64,000 nucleotides of DNA from an uncultured Bacteroidia bacterium. Its GTDB lineage: Bacteria; Bacteroidota; Bacteroidia; Bacteroidales; UBA932. Below the pieces are notes generated by a model that did no database searches, had not been told where the DNA came from, and worked only from the letters and a program-made list of their open reading frames with translations. The DNA is taken from NCBI GenBank assembly GCA_902792815.1, contig CADBAY010000007.1:1-64000 (forward strand). The letters are read 5' to 3'. Shown piece by piece: positions 42,831-52,345 of the stretch (position 1 is the stretch's first letter; each line of letters starts with the position of its first letter). Both the position numbers and the translations under genes were made by a program.

Positions 42831-44150
42831 ATGAAAAGCTTAATCAAAATCTTCGCAGCCTCAGCTGCAGCTCTGCTGGCATTCGCTTGCCAGCCCAAGG
42901 TCCTCCCCGTAGAGATTTCCGTCCAACTCTTTTCGGACAATGAGGTACTCGCCCAGAACGGCGTAACAGTGTCACTTGCCGATGCCGCCGGTACTGCCAC
43001 TTTCGAGGCTGTTACCGACGCTGCCGGTATTGCCAAGTTTACCGTGAACCCCGGCAGCTATACGGCAACAGCCACCTTCAAAAACGTTGAGAACGGCAAG
43101 AGAGTAGTATATAACGGCTCCAATACGGCCATTCTGGTAGCTGCCGGACCGGCCGAGGCACCTTTCAAGCTCGAACTCCAGAAAATCGAGTCCCAGCAGC
43201 TGATTATCAAGGAATTGTACAGCGGCGGCTGTATGAAGAACGATAATTCAAGTGCTTATCAGAACGATAAGTATATAATCGTCTACAACAATTCGGAGTT
43301 TGAAGCCGATGCCTCCGACCTGGTCATAGGCATAGTTAATCCGTACAACGCAAACAGCTCCAATAGGTATTATTCCGGTGACAATCTGGTTTACGCCAAC
43401 GAAAACTGGATTCCGGCCGGCGGTGGTATATATTGCTTCAAAAATCCACTGACCATTCCCGCATACTCGCAGATCGTGATTGCAGTATTCGGCGCCATTG
43501 ACCATACTGCTACCGTGAGCGCATCCGTCAATCTTGCAAATGCCGAATACTACTGGATGGCCAACACCGATATTCCCGGCTACACCATGGCCAAGTATGT
43601 TGCCGCGGACGTTATCCCTGCAAGCCATTATATGTCTGGCTACCAGATCAACATGGGCACTGCATGGGTGCTTTCCAATACATCTCCCGCCCTGTTCATT
43701 GGCAAGATGGACGCAGCTTCGCTCAAGGCTCTCTGCACCAATACCGACGCATTTGACGAGACCGCCGGTACAGGCAATATCAACTGGGCCGCCAAGTTCC
43801 CCAAGGCAAATGTAGTCGGTGCTATCGAGGTGTTCGGTGCGGCTACGCTGGATGCTAGCCACTATCGTTTCCCCTCCGATATCAATACCGGATACGCAAA
43901 GCTGACCAACCAGAAGGGTTACTCTCTTTACCGCAATGTCGATAAGGAAGCTACCGAGGCCCTGCCCGAGAATGCAGGTAAACTGGTGTACAATTATGCC
44001 CTGGGTACCCAGGATGTAGATGGCAGCACCGACCCTTCGGGCATCGATGCCGAAGCATCCATTGCTGCAGGAGCGCATATCGTCTATCTGCAGACCAACG
44101 ACTCCAGTAAGGATTTCCACCAGAGGAAGCTTGCATCACTGAAGAAATAA
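42831..44150 (+). CDS. DUF4876 lipoprotein
   Basis: The 439-residue product has lipobox AFAC near residue 20 (IKIFAASAAALLAFAC). A small Ig-like/CNA-B-type domain at about 28-120 (DAAGIAKFTVNPGSYTATATF) precedes the main part, which opens LIIKELYSGGCMKND and matches the DUF4876 family as I recall it: it starts with a lamin-tail-like fold region (DKYIIVYNNS, ASDLVIGIVNPYN, WIPAGGGIYCF). DUF4876 proteins accompany TonB receptors in Bacteroidales, in the place where SusD lipoproteins stand in glycan systems. I infer a surface ligand-binding partner of the receptor encoded 20 bases upstream. Confidence 0.8.
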   Translation: MKSLIKIFAASAAALLAFACQPKVLPVEISVQLFSDNEVLAQNGVTVSLADAAGTATFEAVTDAAGIAKFTVNPGSYTATATFKNVENGKRVVYNGSNTAILVAAGPAEAPFKLELQKIESQQLIIKELYSGGCMKNDNSSAYQNDKYIIVYNNSEFEADASDLVIGIVNPYNANSSNRYYSGDNLVYANENWIPAGGGIYCFKNPLTIPAYSQIVIAVFGAIDHTATVSASVNLANAEYYWMANTDIPGYTMAKYVAADVIPASHYMSGYQINMGTAWVLSNTSPALFIGKMDAASLKALCTNTDAFDETAGTGNINWAAKFPKANVVGAIEVFGAATLDASHYRFPSDINTGYAKLTNQKGYSLYRNVDKEATEALPENAGKLVYNYALGTQDVDGSTDPSGIDAEASIAAGAHIVYLQTNDSSKDFHQRKLASLKK

Positions 44151-44156
44151 TCTTTA

Positions 44157-45740
44157 ATGAGACTCCGTAACATACTGGCATCCATCTGCTTCCTGGCCGT
44201 TGCCCTGCAGGCGCACGGCCAGGAGGCGGAGCGGAGCCGTGATTTTCGTTTCCGTACCGGCACCGACCCTGTCTTCTTCCTTTCCAATCCTGCCGCGTTA
44301 GCCGCTTTTCAGGGGCATATATCAATTGCGGAAATAGAATTGCGTAAAGATAACGGGGCTCTGTGCGGTCTGTCGGAATCGCCCGACGGTTTCAAGGGCG
44401 GCGCCGTGACGGAGTCGTATATCAGCGTCTCCGACCGCATCAGTTTCCACGGCAAGTTGGGTTGGTCTTATTTCTCGGGTGATAGGATGGGTTCGCAGAT
44501 TCTTATGGACCCCGGGTTCAATCCTGTCAATTATCTGGAAAGCACTTCTGCCACGGTGGGGCGCCGGAACAAAGAAACCTACTCCTTGCTGGGAGCCCTT
44601 TCGTACAAGTTCAGCGACCGCTGGGCGGCCGGCTGCAGCATCGATTATGTGTCCTCAGACCAGACCAAGGTCAAGGATCCCCGCTTTACCAGCATCTGGA
44701 TGGATATGTCGATCAAGGCGGGTGCGACCTTCAGGCCGTCCGAACGCTTGCTCCTTGGCTTTGCGGCAGTGTACCGCAGCACGCTCGAACAAGTGAGGGG
44801 CGGTATTTACGGTACCACCGACAAGCAGTATTTCACCTATACCGACAAAGGCGCATTTTATGGTACCCTCGCTGAGCTGCAGGGCGATATGAGCTACCTT
44901 TCGGTATCTAATTACAGACCCATGAAGAACGACTTTTACGGTCTGTCGCTCGAGCTTGCCGGCAGCAAGTTCAGCAACGAGCTTGAGGCTCTGTACCGTA
45001 CGGGATACTGGGGCAAGAAGTCGTCGAGCACCCCCACTTTCTTTGAATTCTCGGGTATCAGGGCTGCATATCATGGCAAGTTCCTGTCCCGTAAGGCTGA
45101 GGATATCCACCGCTTCAGCGTGGATGTCAATTACGATCTTCTGGGCAACAACGAAAACATTTTCAAATACGTAACTCCGGTGGGGCAGAATACCCGTGTA
45201 GAGTATACCGGCTCCAACCACATCCTCGACAGCCACCAGGCTTCGCTTGACCTAGGCTATGTTTATTATAAAGATACGGGCGCTTTCCTGCCCGCATTCT
45301 CTGCCGGTGGCGACATCAACGGAAGTGCATCTCTCAAGAACGTAGTGTTGTATCCCTACTATCGTAACTCCAACCTCTTTACCGTGTCGGCAGACGCCTT
45401 TGCCCGCAAGAACATCTTCAAGGGCAAGTCGGTCTTCTCTCTCGGCCTGAACGCGCTTTTCCGTATGGGGTTCGGTGATCCCAAGCAGGACGGCTCTTAC
45501 GCCACCACATCGGGCTCCAACCTTATAAGCTTTGACGATTATCTTTACCGCCAATTCGAGTTCGATACCGCTCCTGCGGCCGGTGCGGGGCTGGAATTCG
45601 CTTATACTTACGTCATCTCCGAGCGTATAGCTCCCTACATCAAGCTCTCCGACAGTTTCAGCACCCTTCTTACGGCTCCCCAGTATCTTGAGGGCCGTAT
45701 CCGCAATGTAGCGCTGATAACTCTCGGATGCAATTTCTAA
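44157..45740 (+). CDS. Outer-membrane beta-barrel protein (DUF6850-like)
   Basis: The 527-residue product has a signal peptide (MRLRNILASICFLAVALQAHG), many amphipathic strands with aromatic ends and a terminal phenylalanine (LITLGCNF), consistent with an outer-membrane barrel of about 16-18 strands. I recall the DUF6850 barrel family standing beside DUF4876 genes, and this fits in order and length, but the match is from memory. It starts 6 bases after the DUF4876 gene. A second barrel in a TonB-receptor operon is unusual and could serve as an export or accessory channel. Confidence 0.7.
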   Translation: MRLRNILASICFLAVALQAHGQEAERSRDFRFRTGTDPVFFLSNPAALAAFQGHISIAEIELRKDNGALCGLSESPDGFKGGAVTESYISVSDRISFHGKLGWSYFSGDRMGSQILMDPGFNPVNYLESTSATVGRRNKETYSLLGALSYKFSDRWAAGCSIDYVSSDQTKVKDPRFTSIWMDMSIKAGATFRPSERLLLGFAAVYRSTLEQVRGGIYGTTDKQYFTYTDKGAFYGTLAELQGDMSYLSVSNYRPMKNDFYGLSLELAGSKFSNELEALYRTGYWGKKSSSTPTFFEFSGIRAAYHGKFLSRKAEDIHRFSVDVNYDLLGNNENIFKYVTPVGQNTRVEYTGSNHILDSHQASLDLGYVYYKDTGAFLPAFSAGGDINGSASLKNVVLYPYYRNSNLFTVSADAFARKNIFKGKSVFSLGLNALFRMGFGDPKQDGSYATTSGSNLISFDDYLYRQFEFDTAPAAGAGLEFAYTYVISERIAPYIKLSDSFSTLLTAPQYLEGRIRNVALITLGCNF

Positions 45741-45747
45741 ACAACTT

Positions 45748-48558
45748 ATGAAGCGACTTGTGTGCCTTCTGTCCGCCGTTGTGCTTTCAGCAGCGGCGGC
45801 CCTTGCCCAGCCCATCGCCCCTGACCCTGCATTCAGGGTGGGACGCCTGGACAACGGAATGACCTACTATCTCTATCACAATGAGAACCCTCCGGGATGC
45901 GCGGAGTTCTATATCGCCCATCACGTGGGAGCCCTGCAGGAAGAAGACAACCAGAACGGGCTCGCCCATTTCCTGGAGCACATGGCATTCAACGGCACCA
46001 AGCACTATCCCGGCAAGGGCCTGCTCGAGTTCCTGGCCAAAGACGGAGTACGCTTCGGATACAATGTAAATGCCTATACTTCCAGGAACGAGACGGTGTA
46101 CAATATATCCGCAGTGCCTCTGGTGCGCGATTCTTTCATCGATTCGGTGCTGCTGATCCTGCACGACTGGTCTTGCGACATTTCCTGCGAGCAGCAGGCC
46201 CTCGACGACGAGAGAGGTGTGATAAGCGAGGAGTGGCGCTTGCGCGACGAACCCCGCTACCACATGATGATGCTCCAGAACGGGCTCATCTACAAGGGCT
46301 CCAAGCAGCCGGAACGTACCGTGATCGGTACCCTGGAGGTCATTAACGGCTTCAAGCGCGAGGAGATACTGGATTTCTACCACAAGTGGTACCGCCCTGA
46401 CCTGCAGGCGATTATAGTGGTGGGAGACTTTGACGTGGACTATATGGAGGGCAAGGTGCGCAAGGCCTTCTCCGACATCCCGAAGGTGCAGAATCCTACT
46501 CCCAAGGAGCGCTATTTCCCGCCGAGGCTTGAAGAGCCCCTTTTTGAGGATATGACAGATAACCGCGTGCGCTTCAACGCCCTCAAGATTATCTACAAAC
46601 AGCCATATCCCGACCTTCAGGGGCGTATCGACGAGAGCTATATCAAAGACTGGTTCTGCCGCCAGATAGTTTCCGCGGCCCTTGCAGACAGGCTCAAGAA
46701 GGCCGCTCAGGAGAAGTCATCCCCGGCACGGAGCGCCGTTCTCGTGACCAGCGAATATGAACCTGATTTCTTCATTTCGCTCTTTACAGTCACGCCCAAG
46801 AACAAGAACCTGCTTGCCAAGAGCTTGGAATTTACCCACAGGGAGATAAACCGCATGGTGCGCTTCGGGCTGAGTCCTTCAGAATTCGAGGTCGCCAAGC
46901 TTTCGTCGGCACAGCGGTACAGGCTTGACCGCACCGTAAGCCGCGAGGAGGTCAAGAGTGAAGACTTAGTCCGCTCCGCCCTCCAGCACTTCCTGAACAA
47001 CCATCCGCTGGTGACACCGGTAGAGCTCATGGACATTCAGAAGCGCATACTCGCCGGCATAAGCTACGAAGACATCAAGCCGTATCCGGCCATGATGTTT
47101 TCCGAGAGCGAGGTTATTTATTCTACCTGCTACAATCCTGAGGAGGAGCCAGGTATAGCACCTTCCGCCGAGCAGATGAAGGCTATACTCGCCGCGGTCG
47201 ATGCTGAGGAACTGGAGCCGGGATTCCTTGAATACAAGGGTGTTGACATGGCGGTCAACCTGCCGTCCGGCAGCATAGTAAAGCGTTCCAAGGTTAAGGA
47301 TTATGAGGAGTGGACCCTTTCGAACGGCGTGAAGGTGTACTACCGCCAGGCTCCAGCTGTCACCTCCAACGACCATCTGGTCATGCACTGGCGCTTCGGC
47401 ACCGGGTTCAGGAGCTATCCCGAAGATAAAGTTACCCCCTCACGTATCGCCTGCTCGTGGCTGCAGCGCAGCTTGGGCTTCAGGGATATTGAGCGCAGCG
47501 ACTTCAAGGGACATCCCGAGCTCGGAGGCATAAGCTCTTTGATATCTTCCGGCCATATGGCGGCGAGCCTGGAATTCCTCGCAGGCGCTGGCAGGCAGGA
47601 AGATGCCTTCCGCATGGCCTGCCTGCTCCTTACAGAGCCCTATTTCGGCACTGAACAGATGCTCGAGCAGTACAAAGAGAACACCCTCAAGAGCCTCTCG
47701 CGCCAGAAGAGTAAGCGTCTTCTATTTGAAGAAAAGTGCCTGAAGCAGGTAAACGGCGACCATCCTTGGCAGCAGGTTATCGATTCCGCAGCCGTGCAGG
47801 CTGTGAATATGGATCTGGTAAAGGAAGTGTACAAGCGTCTTTATACCGATTTCGGCTCACTTAAGCTGTTCATTACCAGCGATCTTGACCGCTCCGAGAT
47901 AGAGACGCTGGTGTGCCGGTATGCGGCTGGCCTGACGGGCGAGTATGGCTATGCAAAAGCCCGCACTGCTTACCCTCGTCCGGTTCTCAAGGGGTATAAC
48001 CTCATACGCGAGCAGAACGAGCCGCAGTCGGAGCCGCTGACGGTCATTAACTATCACTTCGTCAAGGATATCAAAGCCACTACCCGCAATCTGGTTACGG
48101 ACCAGCTGCTGGACTACATAATGTCCGCCCGATACAACAATCTGATCCGCGAGGAGCGCGGAGGTACCTACCACGTCGGCTTCGGTTCCTCGATTCCCGA
48201 CAATCCGGCCCTGCCCTGGCAAGGAGAAGTGGACTTCCAGACCCGTCCGGAGATGGAAACCATGCTGCTAGGTGATGTAAAGGCGGTGATGGACGATATG
48301 TGCAGCAAAGGCCCTACCGCGCAGGAAATGGAACTGGCCTGCAAATATCTTGCAAAGCGCCACGGCGAGGTGGAGAAGAGAGTGTCGCAGTCGCTTCGCC
48401 TGCAGCATCGAAGGCTGATGGAAACGGTTCTTTACGGAAGGGAGTACGGTTATGACTATCAGGCGGTTCTCTCGTCCATTAAACCCTCTCACGTGCGTTC
48501 CCTGGCCCGGAAACTGCGTTCCGGAGCCACTATAGTGGAAGTCTATACAGAGAACTAA
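45748..48558 (+). CDS. Periplasmic M16 zinc metallopeptidase (PqqL/FusC-like)
   Basis: The 936-residue protein has a signal peptide (MKRLVCLLSAVVLSAAAALA). Its first half contains the inverted zinc motif HxxEH (His74, Glu77, His78 in AHFLEHMAFNGT) and the distal metal-binding Glu in DDERGVISEEWR. The second half is the inactive M16 partner with GGTYHVGFGSS near the end. This two-half architecture equals the periplasmic M16B peptidases PqqL and FusC, which cut partly unfolded proteins in a closed chamber. Both of those are encoded with TonB receptors. The gene starts 7 bases after the barrel gene and overlaps the convergent DUF4837 gene by 4 bases. Confidence 0.93.
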   Translation: MKRLVCLLSAVVLSAAAALAQPIAPDPAFRVGRLDNGMTYYLYHNENPPGCAEFYIAHHVGALQEEDNQNGLAHFLEHMAFNGTKHYPGKGLLEFLAKDGVRFGYNVNAYTSRNETVYNISAVPLVRDSFIDSVLLILHDWSCDISCEQQALDDERGVISEEWRLRDEPRYHMMMLQNGLIYKGSKQPERTVIGTLEVINGFKREEILDFYHKWYRPDLQAIIVVGDFDVDYMEGKVRKAFSDIPKVQNPTPKERYFPPRLEEPLFEDMTDNRVRFNALKIIYKQPYPDLQGRIDESYIKDWFCRQIVSAALADRLKKAAQEKSSPARSAVLVTSEYEPDFFISLFTVTPKNKNLLAKSLEFTHREINRMVRFGLSPSEFEVAKLSSAQRYRLDRTVSREEVKSEDLVRSALQHFLNNHPLVTPVELMDIQKRILAGISYEDIKPYPAMMFSESEVIYSTCYNPEEEPGIAPSAEQMKAILAAVDAEELEPGFLEYKGVDMAVNLPSGSIVKRSKVKDYEEWTLSNGVKVYYRQAPAVTSNDHLVMHWRFGTGFRSYPEDKVTPSRIACSWLQRSLGFRDIERSDFKGHPELGGISSLISSGHMAASLEFLAGAGRQEDAFRMACLLLTEPYFGTEQMLEQYKENTLKSLSRQKSKRLLFEEKCLKQVNGDHPWQQVIDSAAVQAVNMDLVKEVYKRLYTDFGSLKLFITSDLDRSEIETLVCRYAAGLTGEYGYAKARTAYPRPVLKGYNLIREQNEPQSEPLTVINYHFVKDIKATTRNLVTDQLLDYIMSARYNNLIREERGGTYHVGFGSSIPDNPALPWQGEVDFQTRPEMETMLLGDVKAVMDDMCSKGPTAQEMELACKYLAKRHGEVEKRVSQSLRLQHRRLMETVLYGREYGYDYQAVLSSIKPSHVRSLARKLRSGATIVEVYTEN

Positions 48559-49532
48559 TCTTTAGCCCACTCCCAGGAGAAGAGGATCGATTCTACCTGG
48601 CGCAGATACTGGCGTTTGTCGTACCTTGGAGCGTACACAAACGCCTCTGCGCATATTATACTGTCTCCGTCGGGCGAGTAGAACGAATGCGACACGAACG
48701 GGCCGCCCATATAGTCGTTCTCCACTTCCCAGAGGCCCCGCACTTGCGCAAAATCGCGTCCGCGGAAGCGTATGAACTCCAGGCTTGGCGGCATAAAGGT
48801 GCCGGTGGTCATCCAGGTATTCTCGAACATTCCGGGCACATTGTCTTTGAGAACGGTGTTGCGCTTGTCGATTATCTTGCTGAGAGTAAGGTCGTTGCTG
48901 CCGACAGGGTATTTGTAGATGAAGATACCCTGCATGGTGTATTGCTTTTCGTCGGCTATCCAGCCGAAGTCGGAGGTGAGTTTCTTGATCTTGTATCCCA
49001 TGGGGAAATGAGGGGAGCCTCCGAATACCTCGGCTACTTTGGGCGCGATTTCCTTTTGCTCATAGCGTATGGAGTTGCGGATAACCCTGTCCCTCTCAGC
49101 CTGCTCGATGAAGCCCACTATCTTTGTTCCATTTTCATCCAGCAGCTCCGCCGCCTTGTCGGAAGTGGGGGAGTTGACCTGGACCATGCACTGGGGCGAC
49201 GCCCATACATCGGAGCGATAGCGCACTGCTGCACTGTCACCTTGGGGGTTGATGTTGAAATACAATATATTGCGGTGCACCTTGAAGAGGTCGCCGAAGC
49301 CTCCCGGCGGAACGTTCACCAGCGAATAGAGAGGTTCGCGCTGTGCCAGGTAGGGGCAGTCGCAGGCAAGCAGTTCACGGACCTTGGTGCCCAGGTTGCC
49401 TTCCCAGTCGGCCTTGTCGATGACTACTATAATCTCGCCTGCCTTGCCGCTCACGTTGGGCAGCAGGGCCTTTGTGCTCTTGCAGGAGACGAGTGCCGCA
49501 AAGGCGGCGAACAGCAATAATATCTTTTTCAT
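48555..49532 (-). CDS. DUF4837 lipoprotein
   Basis: The 325-residue protein has lipobox LVSC (MKKILLLFAAFAALVSC). The body matches the Bacteroidetes DUF4837 family: GEIIVVIDKADWEGNLG, VNVPPGGFGDLFKVHRNI, and TMQGIFIYKYPVGSNDLTLSKII. The role is unknown. It lies 2 bases after rseP on the minus strand, so it is the last gene of the envelope-maintenance run dxr-rseP-DUF4837. Confidence 0.92.
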   Translation of the reverse strand: MKKILLLFAAFAALVSCKSTKALLPNVSGKAGEIIVVIDKADWEGNLGTKVRELLACDCPYLAQREPLYSLVNVPPGGFGDLFKVHRNILYFNINPQGDSAAVRYRSDVWASPQCMVQVNSPTSDKAAELLDENGTKIVGFIEQAERDRVIRNSIRYEQKEIAPKVAEVFGGSPHFPMGYKIKKLTSDFGWIADEKQYTMQGIFIYKYPVGSNDLTLSKIIDKRNTVLKDNVPGMFENTWMTTGTFMPPSLEFIRFRGRDFAQVRGLWEVENDYMGGPFVSHSFYSPDGDSIICAEAFVYAPRYDKRQYLRQVESILFSWEWAKD

Positions 49533-49534
49533 AA

Positions 49535-50836
49535 CTAATGGATTAATCGTGCAATGTCGTTCCCGAACGCCAGTAACATCAGGCCCAGCAGCAGAATCAT
49601 TCCTATGATCTGCGTAATGACGAGGAACCGGTCGCTTGGCTTGCGGCGGGTTATCATCTCATAGAGGGTGAACAGTATATGGCCGCCGTCGAGTGCGGGA
49701 ATTGGCAGCAAGTTCATTACTCCCAGCATGATGGAGAGCAGCGCGAGGATGTTCAGGAAACGGTACCAGTCCCAAGTTGAAGGGAATACCTGCCCGATGG
49801 CGATAAAGCTGCCCACCGACTTGTACGCTCCGGTGGACGGCCTTGCCAGAAGGCCCAGGTCGCGGACATATCCACTTATAGTCTCACCTGTGAGGCGCAC
49901 TCCTGCGGGAACTGCCTCCAGGGCGTTGTAGTATCGCCTTTCGATTTGCGGAAGCTGCAGGTAAACGCCTATGCGTCCGAGCGAATCGACCTTTACCGGC
50001 ACCGCCAGAGTGTCTGTTCCGCGCAGGGCGAGCGCCTCCACCGTCGAGCCGGCGCAGGAAGCGAGCACCTCGCGCGCATCTTGAATGAACGACACGCTCT
50101 GGCCGTTGAAAGAAAACACCCTATCGCCCGATTGCAGTCCGCAAAGGGCGTTGCCCGATTCCGTGCTGAGCGAATCGACCACGAACGGCACCGCCAGGTC
50201 GAACATGCCTTCGCTTGTGAGCACCTTGCTGATGTATGATTGGTCGATGTACAGATCAAGCGTGTCGGAGCCGCGCAGGAGCCTGGCGTTGCGGACGTCG
50301 CGGCGTGCAAGGTCGGCCTGCAGCATGCCGAAGTTCTCGGGCTCATATCCGTCGAAACTGATAATATGGTCGCCGAGGCGGAATCCCATCTCGCTGGCCA
50401 GCTCGTTGGGTGCTATCTGTGCGTCTTTGTTGCTGATGAACACCTCACCCCAGATGCCTGCTATGAGGCAGTACATAAGGATGGCGAAAATGAAGTTGTT
50501 CAGCACTCCTCCGGCCATGACCAAAAGCCGCTGCCAGGCAGGCTTGGTGCGGAATTCCCAGCTCTGCGGCTCCCGCTTGAGCTGCTCCAGGTCCATAGAC
50601 TCGTCCACCATTCCGGCAATCTTGCAATAGCCGCCGAAAGGTATCCAGCCTATGCCGAACTCGGTCTCTCCCCAGTGCCAGCGTGCCAGCGCCTTGCCAC
50701 CTGCGTCGAAGAACAGATAAAACTTCTCGACCCGGATTCCAAAAATCCGGGCCCACATGAAATGTCCCAGCTCGTGCACTATGATGAGCAGCGAGAGGGC
50801 GAGTATTACCTGAAGGGTTTTAACTAATGCAACCAT
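49535..50836 (-). CDS. rseP: RIP metalloprotease RseP (site-2 protease family)
   Basis: The 433-residue protein has the intramembrane zinc motif HELGH (His21, Glu22, His25 in LIIVHELGHFMW) and the C-terminal LDGGHILF metal ligand. Two PDZ-like regions lie at about 145-300. At least four membrane helices are visible. Site-2 proteases cut anti-sigma factors and leftover signal peptides within the membrane. Its 3' end lies 2 bases from DUF4837 and its start overlaps dxr by 17 bases. Confidence 0.95.
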   Translation of the reverse strand: MVALVKTLQVILALSLLIIVHELGHFMWARIFGIRVEKFYLFFDAGGKALARWHWGETEFGIGWIPFGGYCKIAGMVDESMDLEQLKREPQSWEFRTKPAWQRLLVMAGGVLNNFIFAILMYCLIAGIWGEVFISNKDAQIAPNELASEMGFRLGDHIISFDGYEPENFGMLQADLARRDVRNARLLRGSDTLDLYIDQSYISKVLTSEGMFDLAVPFVVDSLSTESGNALCGLQSGDRVFSFNGQSVSFIQDAREVLASCAGSTVEALALRGTDTLAVPVKVDSLGRIGVYLQLPQIERRYYNALEAVPAGVRLTGETISGYVRDLGLLARPSTGAYKSVGSFIAIGQVFPSTWDWYRFLNILALLSIMLGVMNLLPIPALDGGHILFTLYEMITRRKPSDRFLVITQIIGMILLLGLMLLAFGNDIARLIH

Positions 50837-51974
50837 TTGCTATCCTTGCGACTTCGGCGTTCGTCTCGAATATATCTTCGATGGACGGATCTGCTACAAA
50901 ATTCAAGCCGCGAAGACATTTTTCGTTGATTCTCGAAATGTCATAGAATCCGATGAGCCCTTTGAGGTAGGCGGCGACTGCCACCTCGTTGGCTGCATTA
51001 AGGGCGCAGGGTGCATTGCCGCCGCGTTCGATGGCCTCGTAGGCCAGCCTCAGATTTGGGAAACGGTCTGTGTCGGGCGACTCGAAATTCAGACTGCCGA
51101 GAGTTTTAAAATCGAGCCGCTTGCAGCCCACATCCAACCTTGCGGGGAACGAGAGCGCCAGGCCTATGGGCACTCTCATGTCGGGGCTGCCCAGCTGCGC
51201 TATCACCGCGCCGTCTTCAAATTCTACCATGGAATGGATAATGGACTCAGGGTGTACTACCACGTTGATGTCATAGGGCTGGACATCGAAGAGCCAGCGG
51301 GCCTCGATCAACTCGAAGCCTTTGTTCATCAGGGTGGCGGAATCGATGGTGACCTTGGCTCCCATATCCCAGTTGGGATGCTTGAGGGCGTCGGCGGCGG
51401 TGGCTCCCTCTATCCGCTGGCGCTCCCAGGTGCGGAAAGGGCCGCCGGATGCGGTGAGGTGGATTTTGTGTATCGTATTGCCCTGGGCTCCCAGCAGGCA
51501 CTGGAAGATGGCGGAATGCTCTGAATCGACGGGCAGGATCACTGCGCCGTTCTCGCGCATGGTGCGCATTACGATGGAGCCTGCCGCTACCAGCGTCTCT
51601 TTATTGGCGAGAGCCACTATCTTGCCCGCCTTGAGCGCTTCAAGCGTGGGGCGCAGGCCGCTGAAGCCCACCATGGCACCAACCACTATGTCCACGCTCT
51701 CCGAACGCACCAGCGAGCACAGGCTTCCGACACCGGTCCACGCCTTGGAGTCGCTGTCCTTGAGCAGTTCGCAGAGCTTGGGATAGCGGGCCTCGTTGCA
51801 TATGACTACATTGTTTACGTCAAACTCAAGTGCCTGGGCTGCAAGCAGTTCAACATTGCTGCCGGCAGAAATCATCTCTACCTCGAAAAGGTCGCGGTGC
51901 TGCCGCACAACGTCGAGGGTCTGGGTGCCTATCGAGCCGGTGGAGCCCAGAATTGCTATCCTGCGTTTACTCAT
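50820..51974 (-). CDS. dxr: 1-deoxy-D-xylulose 5-phosphate reductoisomerase
   Basis: The 384-residue protein starts RRIAILGSTGSIGTQTLDVV (NADPH-binding loop) and carries LANKETLVAAG, PVDSEHSAIFQ, LTASGGPFR, HPNWDMGAKVTIDSATLMNKG and VVHPESIIHSMVEF, the complete Dxr signature. It makes 2-C-methyl-D-erythritol 4-phosphate, the committed step of the non-mevalonate isoprenoid pathway. It overlaps the upstream membrane-protein gene by 8 bases and rseP by 17, so the whole run is one operon. Confidence 0.97.
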   Translation of the reverse strand: MSKRRIAILGSTGSIGTQTLDVVRQHRDLFEVEMISAGSNVELLAAQALEFDVNNVVICNEARYPKLCELLKDSDSKAWTGVGSLCSLVRSESVDIVVGAMVGFSGLRPTLEALKAGKIVALANKETLVAAGSIVMRTMRENGAVILPVDSEHSAIFQCLLGAQGNTIHKIHLTASGGPFRTWERQRIEGATAADALKHPNWDMGAKVTIDSATLMNKGFELIEARWLFDVQPYDINVVVHPESIIHSMVEFEDGAVIAQLGSPDMRVPIGLALSFPARLDVGCKRLDFKTLGSLNFESPDTDRFPNLRLAYEAIERGGNAPCALNAANEVAVAAYLKGLIGFYDISRINEKCLRGLNFVADPSIEDIFETNAEVARIANGCIS

Positions 51975-52323
51975 TTTCGCTTACAAGCAGGCTGTCGATG
52001 TTTATGGTGGTGTCGCCCGACAAGACCCTGGAGAGATTCTCGGAGTAGAGCTTCCAGCGGGTCAGGGCGCTCTCAAGAGAGTCGATCTTGATGGCGTTGT
52101 CAACTGCCTGGCGGCGGAAGTGCGCGTCGGGGTAGCCGGGTATGGTAGTGCGCAGCGGGGTAAGGGCAATCAGGGCGTAGAGGCTTCCCAGCACCACCAC
52201 GAAAGCCGTGATACCGGTAAGTACCATGCCGAGGCGGGTAAAGCGCAGCGAGCGCACCTCCCTGTGGGTGGAGTCCTCGGTGACAGTGAGGCGATATACC
52301 TTGTTGAGTTTGTTTTTACCCAT
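51967..52323 (-). CDS. Small single-pass membrane protein resembling the N-terminus of M23 peptidases
   Basis: From ATG 52323 the product has 118 residues: a basic cytoplasmic start, one membrane helix at about 30-52 (LGMVLTGITAFVVVLGSLYAL) and a periplasmic segment with LRTTIPGYPD, RRQAVDNAIKIDSLE and YSENLSRVLSGD. The last pattern recalls the membrane-proximal part of Bacteroidales M23 peptidases, but no peptidase domain follows. An upstream in-frame ATG (52347) overlaps ruvX and is less likely. The gene is first in the dxr-rseP-DUF4837 run. Confidence 0.75.
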   Translation of the reverse strand: MGKNKLNKVYRLTVTEDSTHREVRSLRFTRLGMVLTGITAFVVVLGSLYALIALTPLRTTIPGYPDAHFRRQAVDNAIKIDSLESALTRWKLYSENLSRVLSGDTTINIDSLLVSENE

Positions 52324-52331
52324 ATTATTCG

Positions 52332-52339
52332 TACTTTTG
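52332..52339 (+). promoter_or_regulatory. Promoter -7 box TACTTTTG for ruvX
   Basis: It matches TAnnTTTG and ends 6 bases before the ruvX ATG (52346), so the leader would be very short or absent. Confidence 0.55.
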
Positions 52340-52345
52340 CGGTTC

